Source: Gilvimarinus sp. DA14 (GTDB taxonomy: Bacteria; Pseudomonadota; Gammaproteobacteria; Pseudomonadales; Cellvibrionaceae). From it: 64,000 bases of DNA. Position numbers and translations under genes: made by a program. The notes beneath the pieces are model-generated. The model was not told where the DNA came from. It saw only the letters and a list, made by a program, of their open reading frames with translations, and ran no database searches. Shown piece after piece: positions 36,714 through 46,192 of the stretch. Position 1 is the first letter of the stretch. Each line of letters begins with the position of its first letter. Location of the stretch: positions 3,498,501 through 3,562,500 of the forward strand of contig NZ_CP100350.1 of the NCBI RefSeq assembly GCF_024204685.1, written 5' to 3'.

Positions 36714-39455
36714 ATGAAAATTGGTCATCGTGGTTTTCAAAAGAAAGTGCTGGCTTCCAGTATTGCCAGCTGCCTGCTGTTGCCGGTTATGGCGCAGGCT
36801 CAGGAAACCGAGGAATTATTCGAAGAAGTGGTGGTAACCGGTATTCGCGGTTCGCTTGAATCCTCGTTGGATATGAAGCGCGATGCCAGCTCAGTGGTTG
36901 ATGCAATTACCGCGGAAGATATCGGTAAGTTTCCAGATAAAAACGTGGCCGAGTCTTTGGCGCGTATTCCTGGTATTACTATCGATCGCGATTTTGGTGA
37001 GGGGCAGGGCGTAACCATTCGCGGCGTATCGCCCGATCAAAACATTACCTTGCTCAACGGTCAGGCGGTGGGGACCAGTAACTGGTTTGTGCTGTCCAAT
37101 CCCACGCGTAATTTTAACTACGAGATTCTCGCCTCAGAAATGATTGCGGGGGTTGAAGTGTATAAATCAGCTCAGGCAAATATCGATGAAGGCGGCCTGG
37201 GTGGTACGGTTATCTTGCGCACGCGCAAGCCTCTGGATCTGGATGCCAATACCTTTCACGCCAGTGTTGAAGGTCAGTACAGCTCTAACGGCGAGAACTT
37301 CGACCCGGCTGCTTCAGCCATGTACAGCTGGAAAAACGATGCCGACACCTTCGGGGTAATGGTTTCTCTGTCGCAGCAAAACCGTTCGGTCTACCGTGAA
37401 GGCATGGAAGATTTTGGTTGGTTTGGTCCGTCTGTAGGACGCGTTGAAGGCTCTATGGAAGGGCCGAAGCTGCCAGATGGTAGCAACGACGATAAAGGTT
37501 CTATTCCTTGGGGTATGGGTTCTGCGCTGTTTGAGCAGGATCGTAAGCGCACCGGTATTGATTTTACCGCCCAGTTCGCGCCCTCCGATAACTTGGACAT
37601 GAGCCTGCATTATCTGTCCTCTGAAATGGAAGCGGATAACGTCAACTCGAACCTGATTGGTATTCCCTTCCGCGGTGTTGCCTACCTGGGTACCGATACC
37701 GACATGGGTAATACCAACGAGCAGGGCATTACCGATGAGCTTTACGTGCGCGGTGGCGAAAACCACGAGGCGGCCACCTGGTCTCGCTTCTTGGCGTACG
37801 ACAATATTTACCGTGACGGCTCAGAAATGAGCACCGAAGTGATCGACTTTGAAGGTAACTATTATAATGGGCCGCACCAGCTGCACTTCCAGCTTGGTCA
37901 AACCACCGGTGAAGGTACCAACCGTGACTTTTTCACCGAGTTTTGGGGTGATCCCACCGACGAGCGCACCGGGTTTGATTTTTATAATCCGGGCGGCACG
38001 GCGCCTTACATAGACTTTACCAGTTACAACGAATGGTTAAGCAACCCCACCGATGAGATGTGGTTGGGCGGCGCGTTTGACCAAATTAACAGCGCGGAAG
38101 ACCAAGAAAATTACGCTCAGCTGGATTACGATTTAGAGGTCGATCTGGGTGCGGTGAATATGTTGAGCTTTGGTGCCAAGGTTCGTGACCGCTCTTTCTC
38201 GCAAATGCGCTTTCAAACTAACCTGTCTAACTTTGACCCTGTTGGTGAAGGTAGCTTAGGTCCGGCCAGTGATTTCTGGAGCGGCGACATGATTACCGTT
38301 GACCACTCCGCCACCACAGGCCGCGGTAGCCAAACCTATTTCATGCCCGATCGCGAGTTAATGTACAACGCCTTTTACGCTGTTGCGCCTTGCGGCGAAG
38401 CGACCACCACTTTGTGCCGGGTAGACGATCAGATTCAAAACCTCGCTTCGTTTGATGTGGAAGAAGATATTACCGCGCTCTACGCTATGGCAACGTTTGA
38501 GAGCAATGGCATTCGCGGTAACGTGGGCTTGCGCTATGTCGAGACAGATCAGCTGGCTTACGGTTATAACCCCGATGGTTCGGCGCAGGATGCCTACGAG
38601 TCAGACTACGCAGAGTTCTTGCCGAGCTTAAACGTGGCTTACGATCTGACCGAAGAAGTGGTACTGCGTTTTGCCGCAGGGCGCGCCTTAACTCGTCCAG
38701 CACCTTTCCAGTTGGCCCCCTCCTTTAACCTGACGCCGGAAACCGGACGTGGTGAAGCGGGTAACCCGGACTTAAAACCACTGTTGGCCGACCAATACGA
38801 AATGGGTATCGAGTGGTACTTTGCCGATGCGTCTAACGTAAGTGCTACCGCGTTTAAAAAGGACATAACCAACTTTGTCTTTAACCAAACCGTAAGCGCG
38901 GAAATTGACGGCGTACAGTACAACCAGTTGCAGCGTCCGGAAAACGGTGGCGCCACCAACATTGATGGTGTTGAAGTGCAGTTTACGCACACCTTCGATT
39001 CGGGCTTTGGCTTGCTGGCCAACTACACCTACACCGATGTCAGCCCCGCGGAAGTACAGAACGCTGTTCCGGTCACTGACGCTGAGGGCAATATCACCGG
39101 GGCGACTCTCGAAACCAGCACCGTGCGTTTCCCGAATGCGTCGAAAAACACCTACAACCTGGGTGCTTTCTTTGAAAATGACCTGATCAGCGCGCGCATG
39201 AACTACAGCTATCGCTCAGAGTACTTTATGGCGCAAACTGAGATCGGCAACCAAATGCGCGACGAGCAAGTGCAGCTTGATGCTCAAGTGTCTTACTATG
39301 TTACCGACAATTTGAGTCTGAAGCTTGAGGCGCTCAACCTTACTGACGAGGTTATTGAAAACTACTATGTGAGATCTACCGACGGCGCTCGCTTAGGTGG
39401 TACCTCATTCTCCAACGGTCAACGTATTTTCGTTGGCGCGAGCTACAAGTTCTAA
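36714..39455 (+). CDS. TonB-dependent receptor 1 (Xanthomonas/Caulobacter type)
   Basis: Outer-membrane active transporter of 913 residues, probably for chitooligosaccharides or a GlcNAc-containing glycan (inference from the operator and neighbours). ATG 36714 has TGAGGA 8 bp upstream; an in-frame GTG lies at 36708. Signal peptide ends at MAQAQE. The TonB box region is EEVVVTGIRGSLESSLDMKRDASSVVDAI, then the plug ITAEDIGKFPDKNVAESLARIPGI, typical of the carbohydrate TonB receptor subfamily. The barrel ends in GQRIFVGASYKF with the usual C-terminal Phe. A terminator and two halogenase-like genes follow. Confidence 0.93.
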   Translation: MKIGHRGFQKKVLASSIASCLLLPVMAQAQETEELFEEVVVTGIRGSLESSLDMKRDASSVVDAITAEDIGKFPDKNVAESLARIPGITIDRDFGEGQGVTIRGVSPDQNITLLNGQAVGTSNWFVLSNPTRNFNYEILASEMIAGVEVYKSAQANIDEGGLGGTVILRTRKPLDLDANTFHASVEGQYSSNGENFDPAASAMYSWKNDADTFGVMVSLSQQNRSVYREGMEDFGWFGPSVGRVEGSMEGPKLPDGSNDDKGSIPWGMGSALFEQDRKRTGIDFTAQFAPSDNLDMSLHYLSSEMEADNVNSNLIGIPFRGVAYLGTDTDMGNTNEQGITDELYVRGGENHEAATWSRFLAYDNIYRDGSEMSTEVIDFEGNYYNGPHQLHFQLGQTTGEGTNRDFFTEFWGDPTDERTGFDFYNPGGTAPYIDFTSYNEWLSNPTDEMWLGGAFDQINSAEDQENYAQLDYDLEVDLGAVNMLSFGAKVRDRSFSQMRFQTNLSNFDPVGEGSLGPASDFWSGDMITVDHSATTGRGSQTYFMPDRELMYNAFYAVAPCGEATTTLCRVDDQIQNLASFDVEEDITALYAMATFESNGIRGNVGLRYVETDQLAYGYNPDGSAQDAYESDYAEFLPSLNVAYDLTEEVVLRFAAGRALTRPAPFQLAPSFNLTPETGRGEAGNPDLKPLLADQYEMGIEWYFADASNVSATAFKKDITNFVFNQTVSAEIDGVQYNQLQRPENGGATNIDGVEVQFTHTFDSGFGLLANYTYTDVSPAEVQNAVPVTDAEGNITGATLETSTVRFPNASKNTYNLGAFFENDLISARMNYSYRSEYFMAQTEIGNQMRDEQVQLDAQVSYYVTDNLSLKLEALNLTDEVIENYYVRSTDGARLGGTSFSNGQRIFVGASYKF

Positions 39456-39478
39456 AGCCAATTGGCTTTTCTCTCCTT

Positions 39479-39505
39479 GGTCGGCCTTCGGGCCGGCCCT
39501 TTTTC
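39479..39505 (+). terminator. Intrinsic terminator between TonB receptor 1 and halogenase-like gene 1
   Basis: GGTCGGCC, TTCG tetraloop, GGCCGGCC (one G-T pair), then CTTTTT. It ends only 7-8 bp before the next ATG. It probably lowers expression of the two flavoprotein genes relative to the receptor rather than isolating them, as no promoter fits in the gap. Confidence 0.8.
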
Positions 39506-39511
39506 CGGTAA

Positions 39512-41032
39512 ATGACTATGATGAACAACTCTCTCAATGGCATAAACCTGGTAATTGTGGGCGGCGGAACCGCAGGCTGGATGGCCGCGAACCTGGTTAA
39601 GCATCATTGCCCTCAGTCCGAGGTTACCTTGATAGAGTCAGATAAAGTCGCTCCTATCGGAGTCGGTGAGGGTTCAACGCCCTACCTAAAACAGTTTTTT
39701 AACACACTGGGGATTAAAGACTCCGTCTGGATGCCCGAGTGCGACGCCACCTACAAAGCCGGTATACGCTTTCCCGGCTGGTCAGAGGTGGCGGGTTTTA
39801 AAAGTTACTTTCACCCGTTTTTTTCCGAGTTGGATATTCCTACGGCGGAACAATTTTTTGCCCTGTCTAATAGGGCGCTGGCCGGTAAGGGTGGCCCGGT
39901 TCATCCCGACGACTATTTTGTCAATCAGCCTTTGGCGGCTCTGGGGCTAGCACCAATAGCCGCTGATGGCTCTTTCGATATGGACTACGGCTACCATTTT
40001 GATGCTGCAAAACTGGGTAAATTTTTAAAGCGTAATGCGCAAAGCCTGGGCGTCAAGTGTCTGGTAGATCATGTTGATGAGGTTCAGCTCAGTGAAACAG
40101 ATGGCTCAATTAGAGGGCTTCAAACCCGTACTAACGGCGTGGTTAGAGCGAACGTTTTTATCGACTGTACCGGCTTTGCCGGGCTTTTAAGTCATAAAAC
40201 CTACCAGCTGGAATTTAAAAGCTACTCCGAGTATTTATTCAACGACCGCGCTGTGACGGTTATGACCCCGGCCGATGAGGTTCTGCAAGCGCAGACCACA
40301 TCTACCGCATTAAAAAATGGCTGGGCGTGGAAAATTCCGTTGCAAAATCGTAACGGTAACGGCTATGTATATAGCTCAGGTTACTGCTCGCCCGAGCAGG
40401 CCGAGCGCGAGTTGCTTGAGCACCTGGGGGTGAAAGAGCAAGAGACTAAAGTCCGGCACTTGCAGATGAACCTTGGGCGTTTACACGAGCACTGGCATAA
40501 AAACTGTTTAAGCGTTGGTTTGTCTCAGGGGTTTATTGAACCGCTGGAGGCCACCGCGCTAATGCTGGTGCAGTACACCATCGATACTTTTATCCGCAAT
40601 TTCGATTCGGCAAAACCGGTGCTGGAAAATAATCAGCAGCGGGTGAATGAGAAAGTAAACAGCTTGACCGACGGCGTGCTGGACTATATTTGCGCCCATT
40701 ACCAAATGAACACGCGCAGCGATACCGCCTATTGGCGCGACTGCCGCAAGGCACCGATACCGGCAACACTGGCGAGGCTTATTAAAGCCTGGCGCAGCGG
40801 CGCCGATTTTGACAGCGTTTTACAACAGCAGCACGGCGCGCTGGCCTACCTGCGCCCCTCTTGGTATGTGTTGTTTGCCGGTATGGGGTGCTTTGCTGCA
40901 GACAACCGCGAGCGCCAGCTCGATCAGGTCGCCGCGGCTAAGTGCCGGGCTAAGGCGCAGCAGCTTTTTACCGACCAACGAAAGCTGCTCTGTAATTACA
41001 ACGCCCGCACCGGCGCCGAGGCCAAGGCATGA
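39512..41032 (+). CDS. Tryptophan-halogenase-like flavoprotein 1
   Basis: A 506-residue FAD-dependent halogenase-family protein. It has the FAD motif VIVGGGTAGWMAA, VGEGSTPYLKQFF, the conserved active-site Lys (K82 in ATYKAGIRF, equivalent to K79 of PrnA), the family WxWxIP motif in NGWAWKIPLQNR, and GFIEPLEATA. A halogenating activity is therefore possible, but the substrate is unknown. Members of this branch are often annotated beside TonB receptors in polysaccharide degraders and their physiological role is unclear. The start could be ATG 39512, 39518 or 39521; ribosome site weak. It overlaps the next gene by 4 bp and resembles it most. Confidence 0.85.
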   Translation: MTMMNNSLNGINLVIVGGGTAGWMAANLVKHHCPQSEVTLIESDKVAPIGVGEGSTPYLKQFFNTLGIKDSVWMPECDATYKAGIRFPGWSEVAGFKSYFHPFFSELDIPTAEQFFALSNRALAGKGGPVHPDDYFVNQPLAALGLAPIAADGSFDMDYGYHFDAAKLGKFLKRNAQSLGVKCLVDHVDEVQLSETDGSIRGLQTRTNGVVRANVFIDCTGFAGLLSHKTYQLEFKSYSEYLFNDRAVTVMTPADEVLQAQTTSTALKNGWAWKIPLQNRNGNGYVYSSGYCSPEQAERELLEHLGVKEQETKVRHLQMNLGRLHEHWHKNCLSVGLSQGFIEPLEATALMLVQYTIDTFIRNFDSAKPVLENNQQRVNEKVNSLTDGVLDYICAHYQMNTRSDTAYWRDCRKAPIPATLARLIKAWRSGADFDSVLQQQHGALAYLRPSWYVLFAGMGCFAADNRERQLDQVAAAKCRAKAQQLFTDQRKLLCNYNARTGAEAKA

Positions 41033-42546
41033 ACCCTGGTCGCATTGTTATTGTCGGCGGTGGCGCCGCCGGTTGGATGAGCGCCTGTTTAATGGCCCAT
41101 CACTGGCGCACCGAGCCCGTAGAAGTGACTGTGGTAGAGTCCCAGACCATTGGCACCGTGGGGGTGGGTGAGGGCTCAACCCCATTTTTGCGGGACTTTT
41201 TTACTCAGCTGGGCATCACTGAGCAAGAGTGGATGCCCGCCTGCAACGCAACCTATAAATGCGGTATTCGCTTTAGCGGCTGGTCAGAGCGGCCGGGCTT
41301 TGGCAGTTACTTTCACCCATTTAATACCGAGCTGGACCAGCCGGGGGCCGTGCAGTTTTTTAAAGATTGTTACGCCAGGCGCATGGGGTATGAGTTAACG
41401 CCTGTGCCGGATGACTACTTCGCCGCGAGCGCCATTGGCGAAAGTGGGCGCACACCTTTCGCGCTGATGTCGGACCGCTCGGCCAAACCCTTGACTGACT
41501 ACGGCTACCATTTTGATTCACATTTGCTGGGTAAATTTTTACAGCGCCACGCCCTGTCGCTTGGTGTGAAACATATCGATGATACCGTCGTGCATGTGGA
41601 AAGAAATGAGTCCGGTGACATCAGCGCCTTGCAATTGGCGCAACAGCCGCGCTTGCGGGGCGATTTTTTTGTCGATTGTTCGGGTTTTAAATCACTGCTT
41701 ATGCGCCAAGCTTTGCAGGTGCCTTTTATCAGCTGCCGCCAGCGCTTGGTGAATAATGCCGCTGTGGCGCTAGCGTCTGAGCACACTTCGCCTGGTGATA
41801 CCGATGTCGCAGATGGTGCTCCTGGCTACCCCACTGAAACCCTAGCCCACGCCATGTCCAATGGCTGGATGTGGCGCATCCCCCTAACCGAGCGCTGGGG
41901 CAATGGGTATGTGTTTAACAGTGACGATGCCTCTTTTGCCGATGTAGAACAACAGCTGCGCGCTCACCTCGGGCTCAAATCGGATGCATTCAGCGCGCGT
42001 CATCTTCAATGGGAGAGTGGCCGCTTGCAAAACCATTGGCGCAACAATTGTATTGCCATTGGCTTGTCCCAGGGATTTTTAGAACCCTTAGAGGCGCCTA
42101 TGTTGCGCATCATACAATTTACCTGCAAGCGGTTTATCGATCTGTATCAACGCCTGGGAGCCTCGACGCAGGCGCGACAGGCATTTGATAAAGCGGTTAA
42201 TGGATTAATTGACGGCAACATTGATTACCTACAGGCTCACTATCTGGTCAGCGCCCGCACCGATACAGCCTATTGGCGTGCCGCGCGTGCCAATACGCAC
42301 ATCTCGCCGCTGTTGCGGCGGCTGTTGCAAGCGTGGCGTGGGCGCGGAAGCTTCGATGCCGTGCTGGGTGAGTTCGCTGAGGAATTGGTCTACCACAAAA
42401 CTTCCTGGTACTGCCTGCTGGCGGGCAAAGGCGAGTTTAGCGCGGCGTGTCGTACCACCCCGGCTGTCGCCCATATGGCGCAGCATCAGTTTAAAGAACA
42501 CAACGCGCGCCTGGCGCGCCAGTGCATGCTGGCAGAGGCGGTCTAG
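41029..42546 (+). CDS. Tryptophan-halogenase-like flavoprotein 2
   Basis: A 505-residue paralogue of the preceding protein, translationally coupled by an ATGA overlap. FAD motif VIVGGGAAGWMSA, VGEGSTPFLRDFF, active-site Lys77 in ATYKCGIRF, WMWRIP motif, GFLEPLEAPML. It shares with protein 1 the MPxCxATYKxGIRFxGWSE and SYFHPF segments that proteins 3 and 4 lack, so 1 and 2 form one pair from a local duplication. Function unknown. It is followed by 445 bp of control region. Confidence 0.85.
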   Translation: MNPGRIVIVGGGAAGWMSACLMAHHWRTEPVEVTVVESQTIGTVGVGEGSTPFLRDFFTQLGITEQEWMPACNATYKCGIRFSGWSERPGFGSYFHPFNTELDQPGAVQFFKDCYARRMGYELTPVPDDYFAASAIGESGRTPFALMSDRSAKPLTDYGYHFDSHLLGKFLQRHALSLGVKHIDDTVVHVERNESGDISALQLAQQPRLRGDFFVDCSGFKSLLMRQALQVPFISCRQRLVNNAAVALASEHTSPGDTDVADGAPGYPTETLAHAMSNGWMWRIPLTERWGNGYVFNSDDASFADVEQQLRAHLGLKSDAFSARHLQWESGRLQNHWRNNCIAIGLSQGFLEPLEAPMLRIIQFTCKRFIDLYQRLGASTQARQAFDKAVNGLIDGNIDYLQAHYLVSARTDTAYWRAARANTHISPLLRRLLQAWRGRGSFDAVLGEFAEELVYHKTSWYCLLAGKGEFSAACRTTPAVAHMAQHQFKEHNARLARQCMLAEAV

Positions 42547-42592
42547 TGGGCTGTATTTGCCATACAAATCGAGCACTCAAGCAACAAACGCA

Positions 42593-42604
42593 AACAACGT
42601 TGTC
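42593..42604. promoter_or_regulatory. LacI-type operator, one mismatch (TonB receptor 2, distal)
   Basis: AACAACGTTGTC differs from the exact site only at the first base. It lies 163 bp (centre to centre) upstream of the exact copy at 42756-42767, a separation compatible with repressor looping. Confidence 0.6.
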
Positions 42605-42753
42605 ATACCGGCGTATTTTTAATCTTTACAGGGGGTGTTTGACCCGAATTTCATGCTGAAATAATACTGTAACTTGCTGTTTTTCAAGGAAACCCTATGA
42701 ATTCGTAACGTTTGCTGTCAAGTCGCTAGAGAGAGGCGGCTCAAAAAACTTTC

Positions 42754-42783
42754 TTGACAACGTTGTCGGGGCGGGTGTAAAAC
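42754..42783 (+). promoter_or_regulatory. Promoter and LacI-type operator of TonB receptor 2
   Basis: TTGACA (42754-42759), an 18-bp spacer and TAAAAC (42778-42783), with GACAACGTTGTC at 42756-42767. It is nearly the same as the receptor 1 promoter. The predicted leader is about 200 nt; between it and the ATG at 42992 nothing else was recognised. Confidence 0.75.
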
Positions 42784-42991
42784 TACATTCCGTAACATAC
42801 GAGCCTTCTAATTAACAAAATTAAGGGCTGGTAGAGCTAGATATCACTGCGCGTTTACCCCAAACGACAGTGTTATACCCATAAGAAAAGTCGATTGAGT
42901 TCGTCCGGCGGATAGGGGAGTTGGAGCCAACCAAAACTCTGGCCGTCATCAAGTTTGAAAATAACACTAAAACGATAGTGAGGAGACAGTT

Positions 42992-45900
42992 ATGGAATCT
43001 AACAAAGGCACTTTCCGGAGGAAGGTACTGGCTTCCAGTATTTCATCCTGCCTGTTGGCATCCGCTTATATGGCTCAGGCGCAAGAGTCTGACCCAATGC
43101 TTGAAGAAGTTGTGGTGACCGGTGTTTACGCATCGCAACAAAATGCTATTGATGCCAAGCGCGACTCGGCCTCGGTAGTTGACGCCATCTCTGCCGAAGA
43201 TATCGGTAAACTCCCCGACGTAACCATTGCCGACTCGCTGCAGCGTATCCCTGGTATTCAGGTAGAGCGTACCGCTGGTGAGGGTGGCCCGGTACAGATT
43301 CGTGGTCTGGGTAACGTAGATACCACTTTGAACGGCGAATCATTCCTGAGTGCGACCACCATTGATACTGTGGGCGCTGATTTTGGTGATCTGCCTTCAC
43401 AGCTGTTCTCCGGTGCGGAAGTTTATAAGTCTGCCCGTGCTGATCTGAGCTCATTGGGTATTTCCGGTACTATTGATTTGCAAACACGTCGTCCTTTTGA
43501 TCTGGACGAGGGCTGGACTTTTGCCGGTCAGGCTGAAGTTGACCACGGCACCATCAGCGATGAATACGATCCTACGGTCAGCGGCCTGATTGGTTACAAC
43601 GCTGAAAAGTGGGGTTTGTTGGTAAGTGCGGTAACCACCGAGAAAAATCTGGCAACCGACTTTAATGGTTACTTCGATACCTCTGAAAACGGCGGTATTG
43701 GTGCTACTAACAACAACCACAGCTGGAGCACTCCTGCACAAGACGCAGATGTATATCACGTAATTCCGCAGGGTTTTGCTGCTTTCCATAAGGAAGAAGA
43801 GCGTCAGCGTGATGGTATTAACGCCTCTTTCCAGGCGCAATTGACCGACGGCGTAGAGCTGGTTGCTGATTACTTTTACAGCAAGCAAGATCGCTTTAAC
43901 CGTCGCATGGGCTTCTCGCACAACAACCGCTGGCAGACTTTTACTGACTATGCCTACGCGGTCGATTTTGGCGATAATAGCTTCGTCGACGATTCAGGCA
44001 ATACGTGGCACACCGTCAACCATTTTGAAGCGCGCCCTTATCGCGTGCAGTCCTTTACTCAGGTGAACCGCAACACTGAAGAGTCAGAAAACGCCAGTGT
44101 AGAGCTGAACTTTGACAACGGCGGTCCCTTGACCGGTCAGGTTCGTATTACTCGCGCCGATGCTACAGCCTCTATGCGTCACGGCTATATCGAAGGCGAT
44201 ATGATGAGCATTGACCAGAATACTCTGGTTACTGGTCCCGGTGGCTTTATTCAGTCCAAGTACTGTGATGGCAATAACCATATTGAAGGCACCAATATGG
44301 GTGAAAACGGCGGCTGCTATATTGAGTACGCGCCGGGCGGTATGTATGGCACTGATTGGCGTGTTACTTACGACGCCTCTGGTGAGCATCCCGTATTTGG
44401 TGGTTTCGACCAAGTTGTTGACGGTGGTCAAGGTGAAATGACCGTTGCCGACTACATGGCGAGCATCGATTCATACCACGTAGGTGCAATCTCTTCTGAA
44501 AACAATACCGATGACGACGGTGAGCTGAATACTTTCAGCACACGCTGGAGCTACGCTTTCGAAGAAACTCCCTTCTTGAGCAGTATTGACTTCGGTGTGC
44601 GTCAGAGCGAGCGCACTGTAGATCACGAAGTATTCTCCTACTTCGCTAACTTTGCTGATACTGGCTGTTCTGCACAGTGGAAAGCGGTTGACCAGTTTGC
44701 CGGTACTTCTGAGTGTGATCCTAACTTACCCCAGGGCGAGTACATCCTGGATGAAAACGGTGACCGCGTACAGGTAGCTATTGAAGACGAAGATGGCAAT
44801 GTTACAGGCTACGAAGATCTGTACGAAAACTACACCCTGGTTCCACCAATGCGTCTTGATTCAAACAATGACGTAATTTGGATGGATGATTTTGGTGCGG
44901 TTGAGGGCATCCCCGGTGTATGGGTGGCCGATCCTAAAGCGTTTGACGATACTTTGGCGTATCAAACTCGTGTCTTCGGTGAGCAAACCAAGTTTATCCA
45001 GCCTGGTCAGAGCTACAGCGTTGGTCTGGATGAGTTTAGCTACTTCCTGCAGGCAAACTTTGAAGCCGGCGCCTTCAGCGGTAACGTGGGCGTGAAGGTT
45101 GTTGAAACCGATCTGCGTGTACGTCAAAACGTAACTGGCGGTGGTGTGCCTCACTCAGGTGTGAACTACGATGTTGGCGACACGCTGACCGAGCGCAGCT
45201 ACACTGACGTTCTGCCTGCCATTAACTTGCGCTACGACATTACCGACAACTTGGTAGCTCGTTTCGGTTATGGTGAAACCATGCAGCCGTTGGATCTGTT
45301 GCAGTGGGGTGGTGCTAAGTCTGTAGGTCGTGTGTTTAACGAAGAGTGTGGCTGTATGCGCGTAACCGACGGCGGCAGCCTGTCTGGTAACCCGGATCTG
45401 GATCCGACTCGCGCCGACAACACCGATTTGTCTATCGAATGGTACCTGGGTAACGCTTCTGCATTGAGCGCGGCGTTGTTCAGCATCAACATCGACAGCT
45501 TCATCCAAACAGGCGACATCTGGATTGACGAGCCAGACGATGACGGTGTTTACCGTGGTCCATGGCGCTTCAGTGCTCCGATTCAGGGCACCGGTGGTAA
45601 GGTTGAAGGTGTAGAGCTGGCCGCTAAAGTAGCGTTTAGTGATCTGACCGATGGCTTTATGTCTAACTTTGGTTTCGACGTTAACTACACCTACTCTGAC
45701 AGCTCACAAGACGCCGTTGGCCTAGGTGGCGAAGAGCTGCCTTTCGTGGGCAACTCGGAAGACACCTACAACCTTGTGGGTTGGTTTGAAAATGAGTTCC
45801 TATCAGCACGTCTGGCCTACAACTTCCGCTCGCCTCGTTTGATTACCGGCGGTAACGCAGCGACTGGTATGCAGAGCTTGTATCAAGATGACTATGGTCA

Positions 45901-46069
45901 GCTGGACATGAACGTAACCTGGGACGTTACTGACAACGTCGCTGTTTACCTGAATGGTTCTAACATTCTTGAAGAATACCAGCAGACTTATCTTGAGTTT
46001 GAAGAGCAAAAGACCTTCCAGAACATCTACGAAGCTCGCTGGGCACTGGGTGCTCGCGTAAACTTCTAA
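42992..46069 (+). CDS. TonB-dependent receptor 2 (Xanthomonas/Caulobacter type)
   Basis: A 1025-residue outer-membrane transporter. Signal FRRKVLASSISSCLL...AQAQES is close to that of receptor 1 even at the DNA level, suggesting shared ancestry of the 5' ends. Then EEVVVTGVYASQQNAIDAKRDSASVVDAI, SAEDIGKLPDVTIADSLQRIPGIQVERTAGEGGPVQIRGLG, typical plug features. The barrel ends WALGARVNF. GAGGAG ribosome site. Two LacI-type operators upstream and an unusually long barrel insert region (Asp/Glu-rich, about residues 440-680) suggest a different, perhaps larger, ligand than receptor 1 (inference). Confidence 0.93.
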   Translation: MESNKGTFRRKVLASSISSCLLASAYMAQAQESDPMLEEVVVTGVYASQQNAIDAKRDSASVVDAISAEDIGKLPDVTIADSLQRIPGIQVERTAGEGGPVQIRGLGNVDTTLNGESFLSATTIDTVGADFGDLPSQLFSGAEVYKSARADLSSLGISGTIDLQTRRPFDLDEGWTFAGQAEVDHGTISDEYDPTVSGLIGYNAEKWGLLVSAVTTEKNLATDFNGYFDTSENGGIGATNNNHSWSTPAQDADVYHVIPQGFAAFHKEEERQRDGINASFQAQLTDGVELVADYFYSKQDRFNRRMGFSHNNRWQTFTDYAYAVDFGDNSFVDDSGNTWHTVNHFEARPYRVQSFTQVNRNTEESENASVELNFDNGGPLTGQVRITRADATASMRHGYIEGDMMSIDQNTLVTGPGGFIQSKYCDGNNHIEGTNMGENGGCYIEYAPGGMYGTDWRVTYDASGEHPVFGGFDQVVDGGQGEMTVADYMASIDSYHVGAISSENNTDDDGELNTFSTRWSYAFEETPFLSSIDFGVRQSERTVDHEVFSYFANFADTGCSAQWKAVDQFAGTSECDPNLPQGEYILDENGDRVQVAIEDEDGNVTGYEDLYENYTLVPPMRLDSNNDVIWMDDFGAVEGIPGVWVADPKAFDDTLAYQTRVFGEQTKFIQPGQSYSVGLDEFSYFLQANFEAGAFSGNVGVKVVETDLRVRQNVTGGGVPHSGVNYDVGDTLTERSYTDVLPAINLRYDITDNLVARFGYGETMQPLDLLQWGGAKSVGRVFNEECGCMRVTDGGSLSGNPDLDPTRADNTDLSIEWYLGNASALSAALFSINIDSFIQTGDIWIDEPDDDGVYRGPWRFSAPIQGTGGKVEGVELAAKVAFSDLTDGFMSNFGFDVNYTYSDSSQDAVGLGGEELPFVGNSEDTYNLVGWFENEFLSARLAYNFRSPRLITGGNAATGMQSLYQDDYGQLDMNVTWDVTDNVAVYLNGSNILEEYQQTYLEFEEQKTFQNIYEARWALGARVNF

Positions 46070-46113
46070 GTTCTGAGCTAAATCGTGCGTCGCTTAGTGG
46101 CGCACACTTTTCT

Positions 46114-46154
46114 AACCGCCACCTAAACCCAGGGTTTTGTGTGGCGGTTTTTTT
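46114..46154 (+). terminator. Intrinsic terminator after TonB receptor 2
   Basis: AACCGCCAC (46114-46122) pairs with GTGGCGGTT (46141-46149), with an inner AAACCC/GGGTTT pairing, followed by a run of T. It stands between the receptor and halogenase-like gene 3. Confidence 0.88.
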
Positions 46155-46192
46155 GTATACGCTCTGTAAAAATAAATTTAAGGTGACTATCC

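Noticed and set aside
42686-42708. AAGGA ribosome site followed by a three-codon frame ATG AAT TCG TAA
   Set aside because: Looks like a minimal frame between the two operators of TonB receptor 2, but it lies upstream of the predicted start site of transcription and is too short to support.
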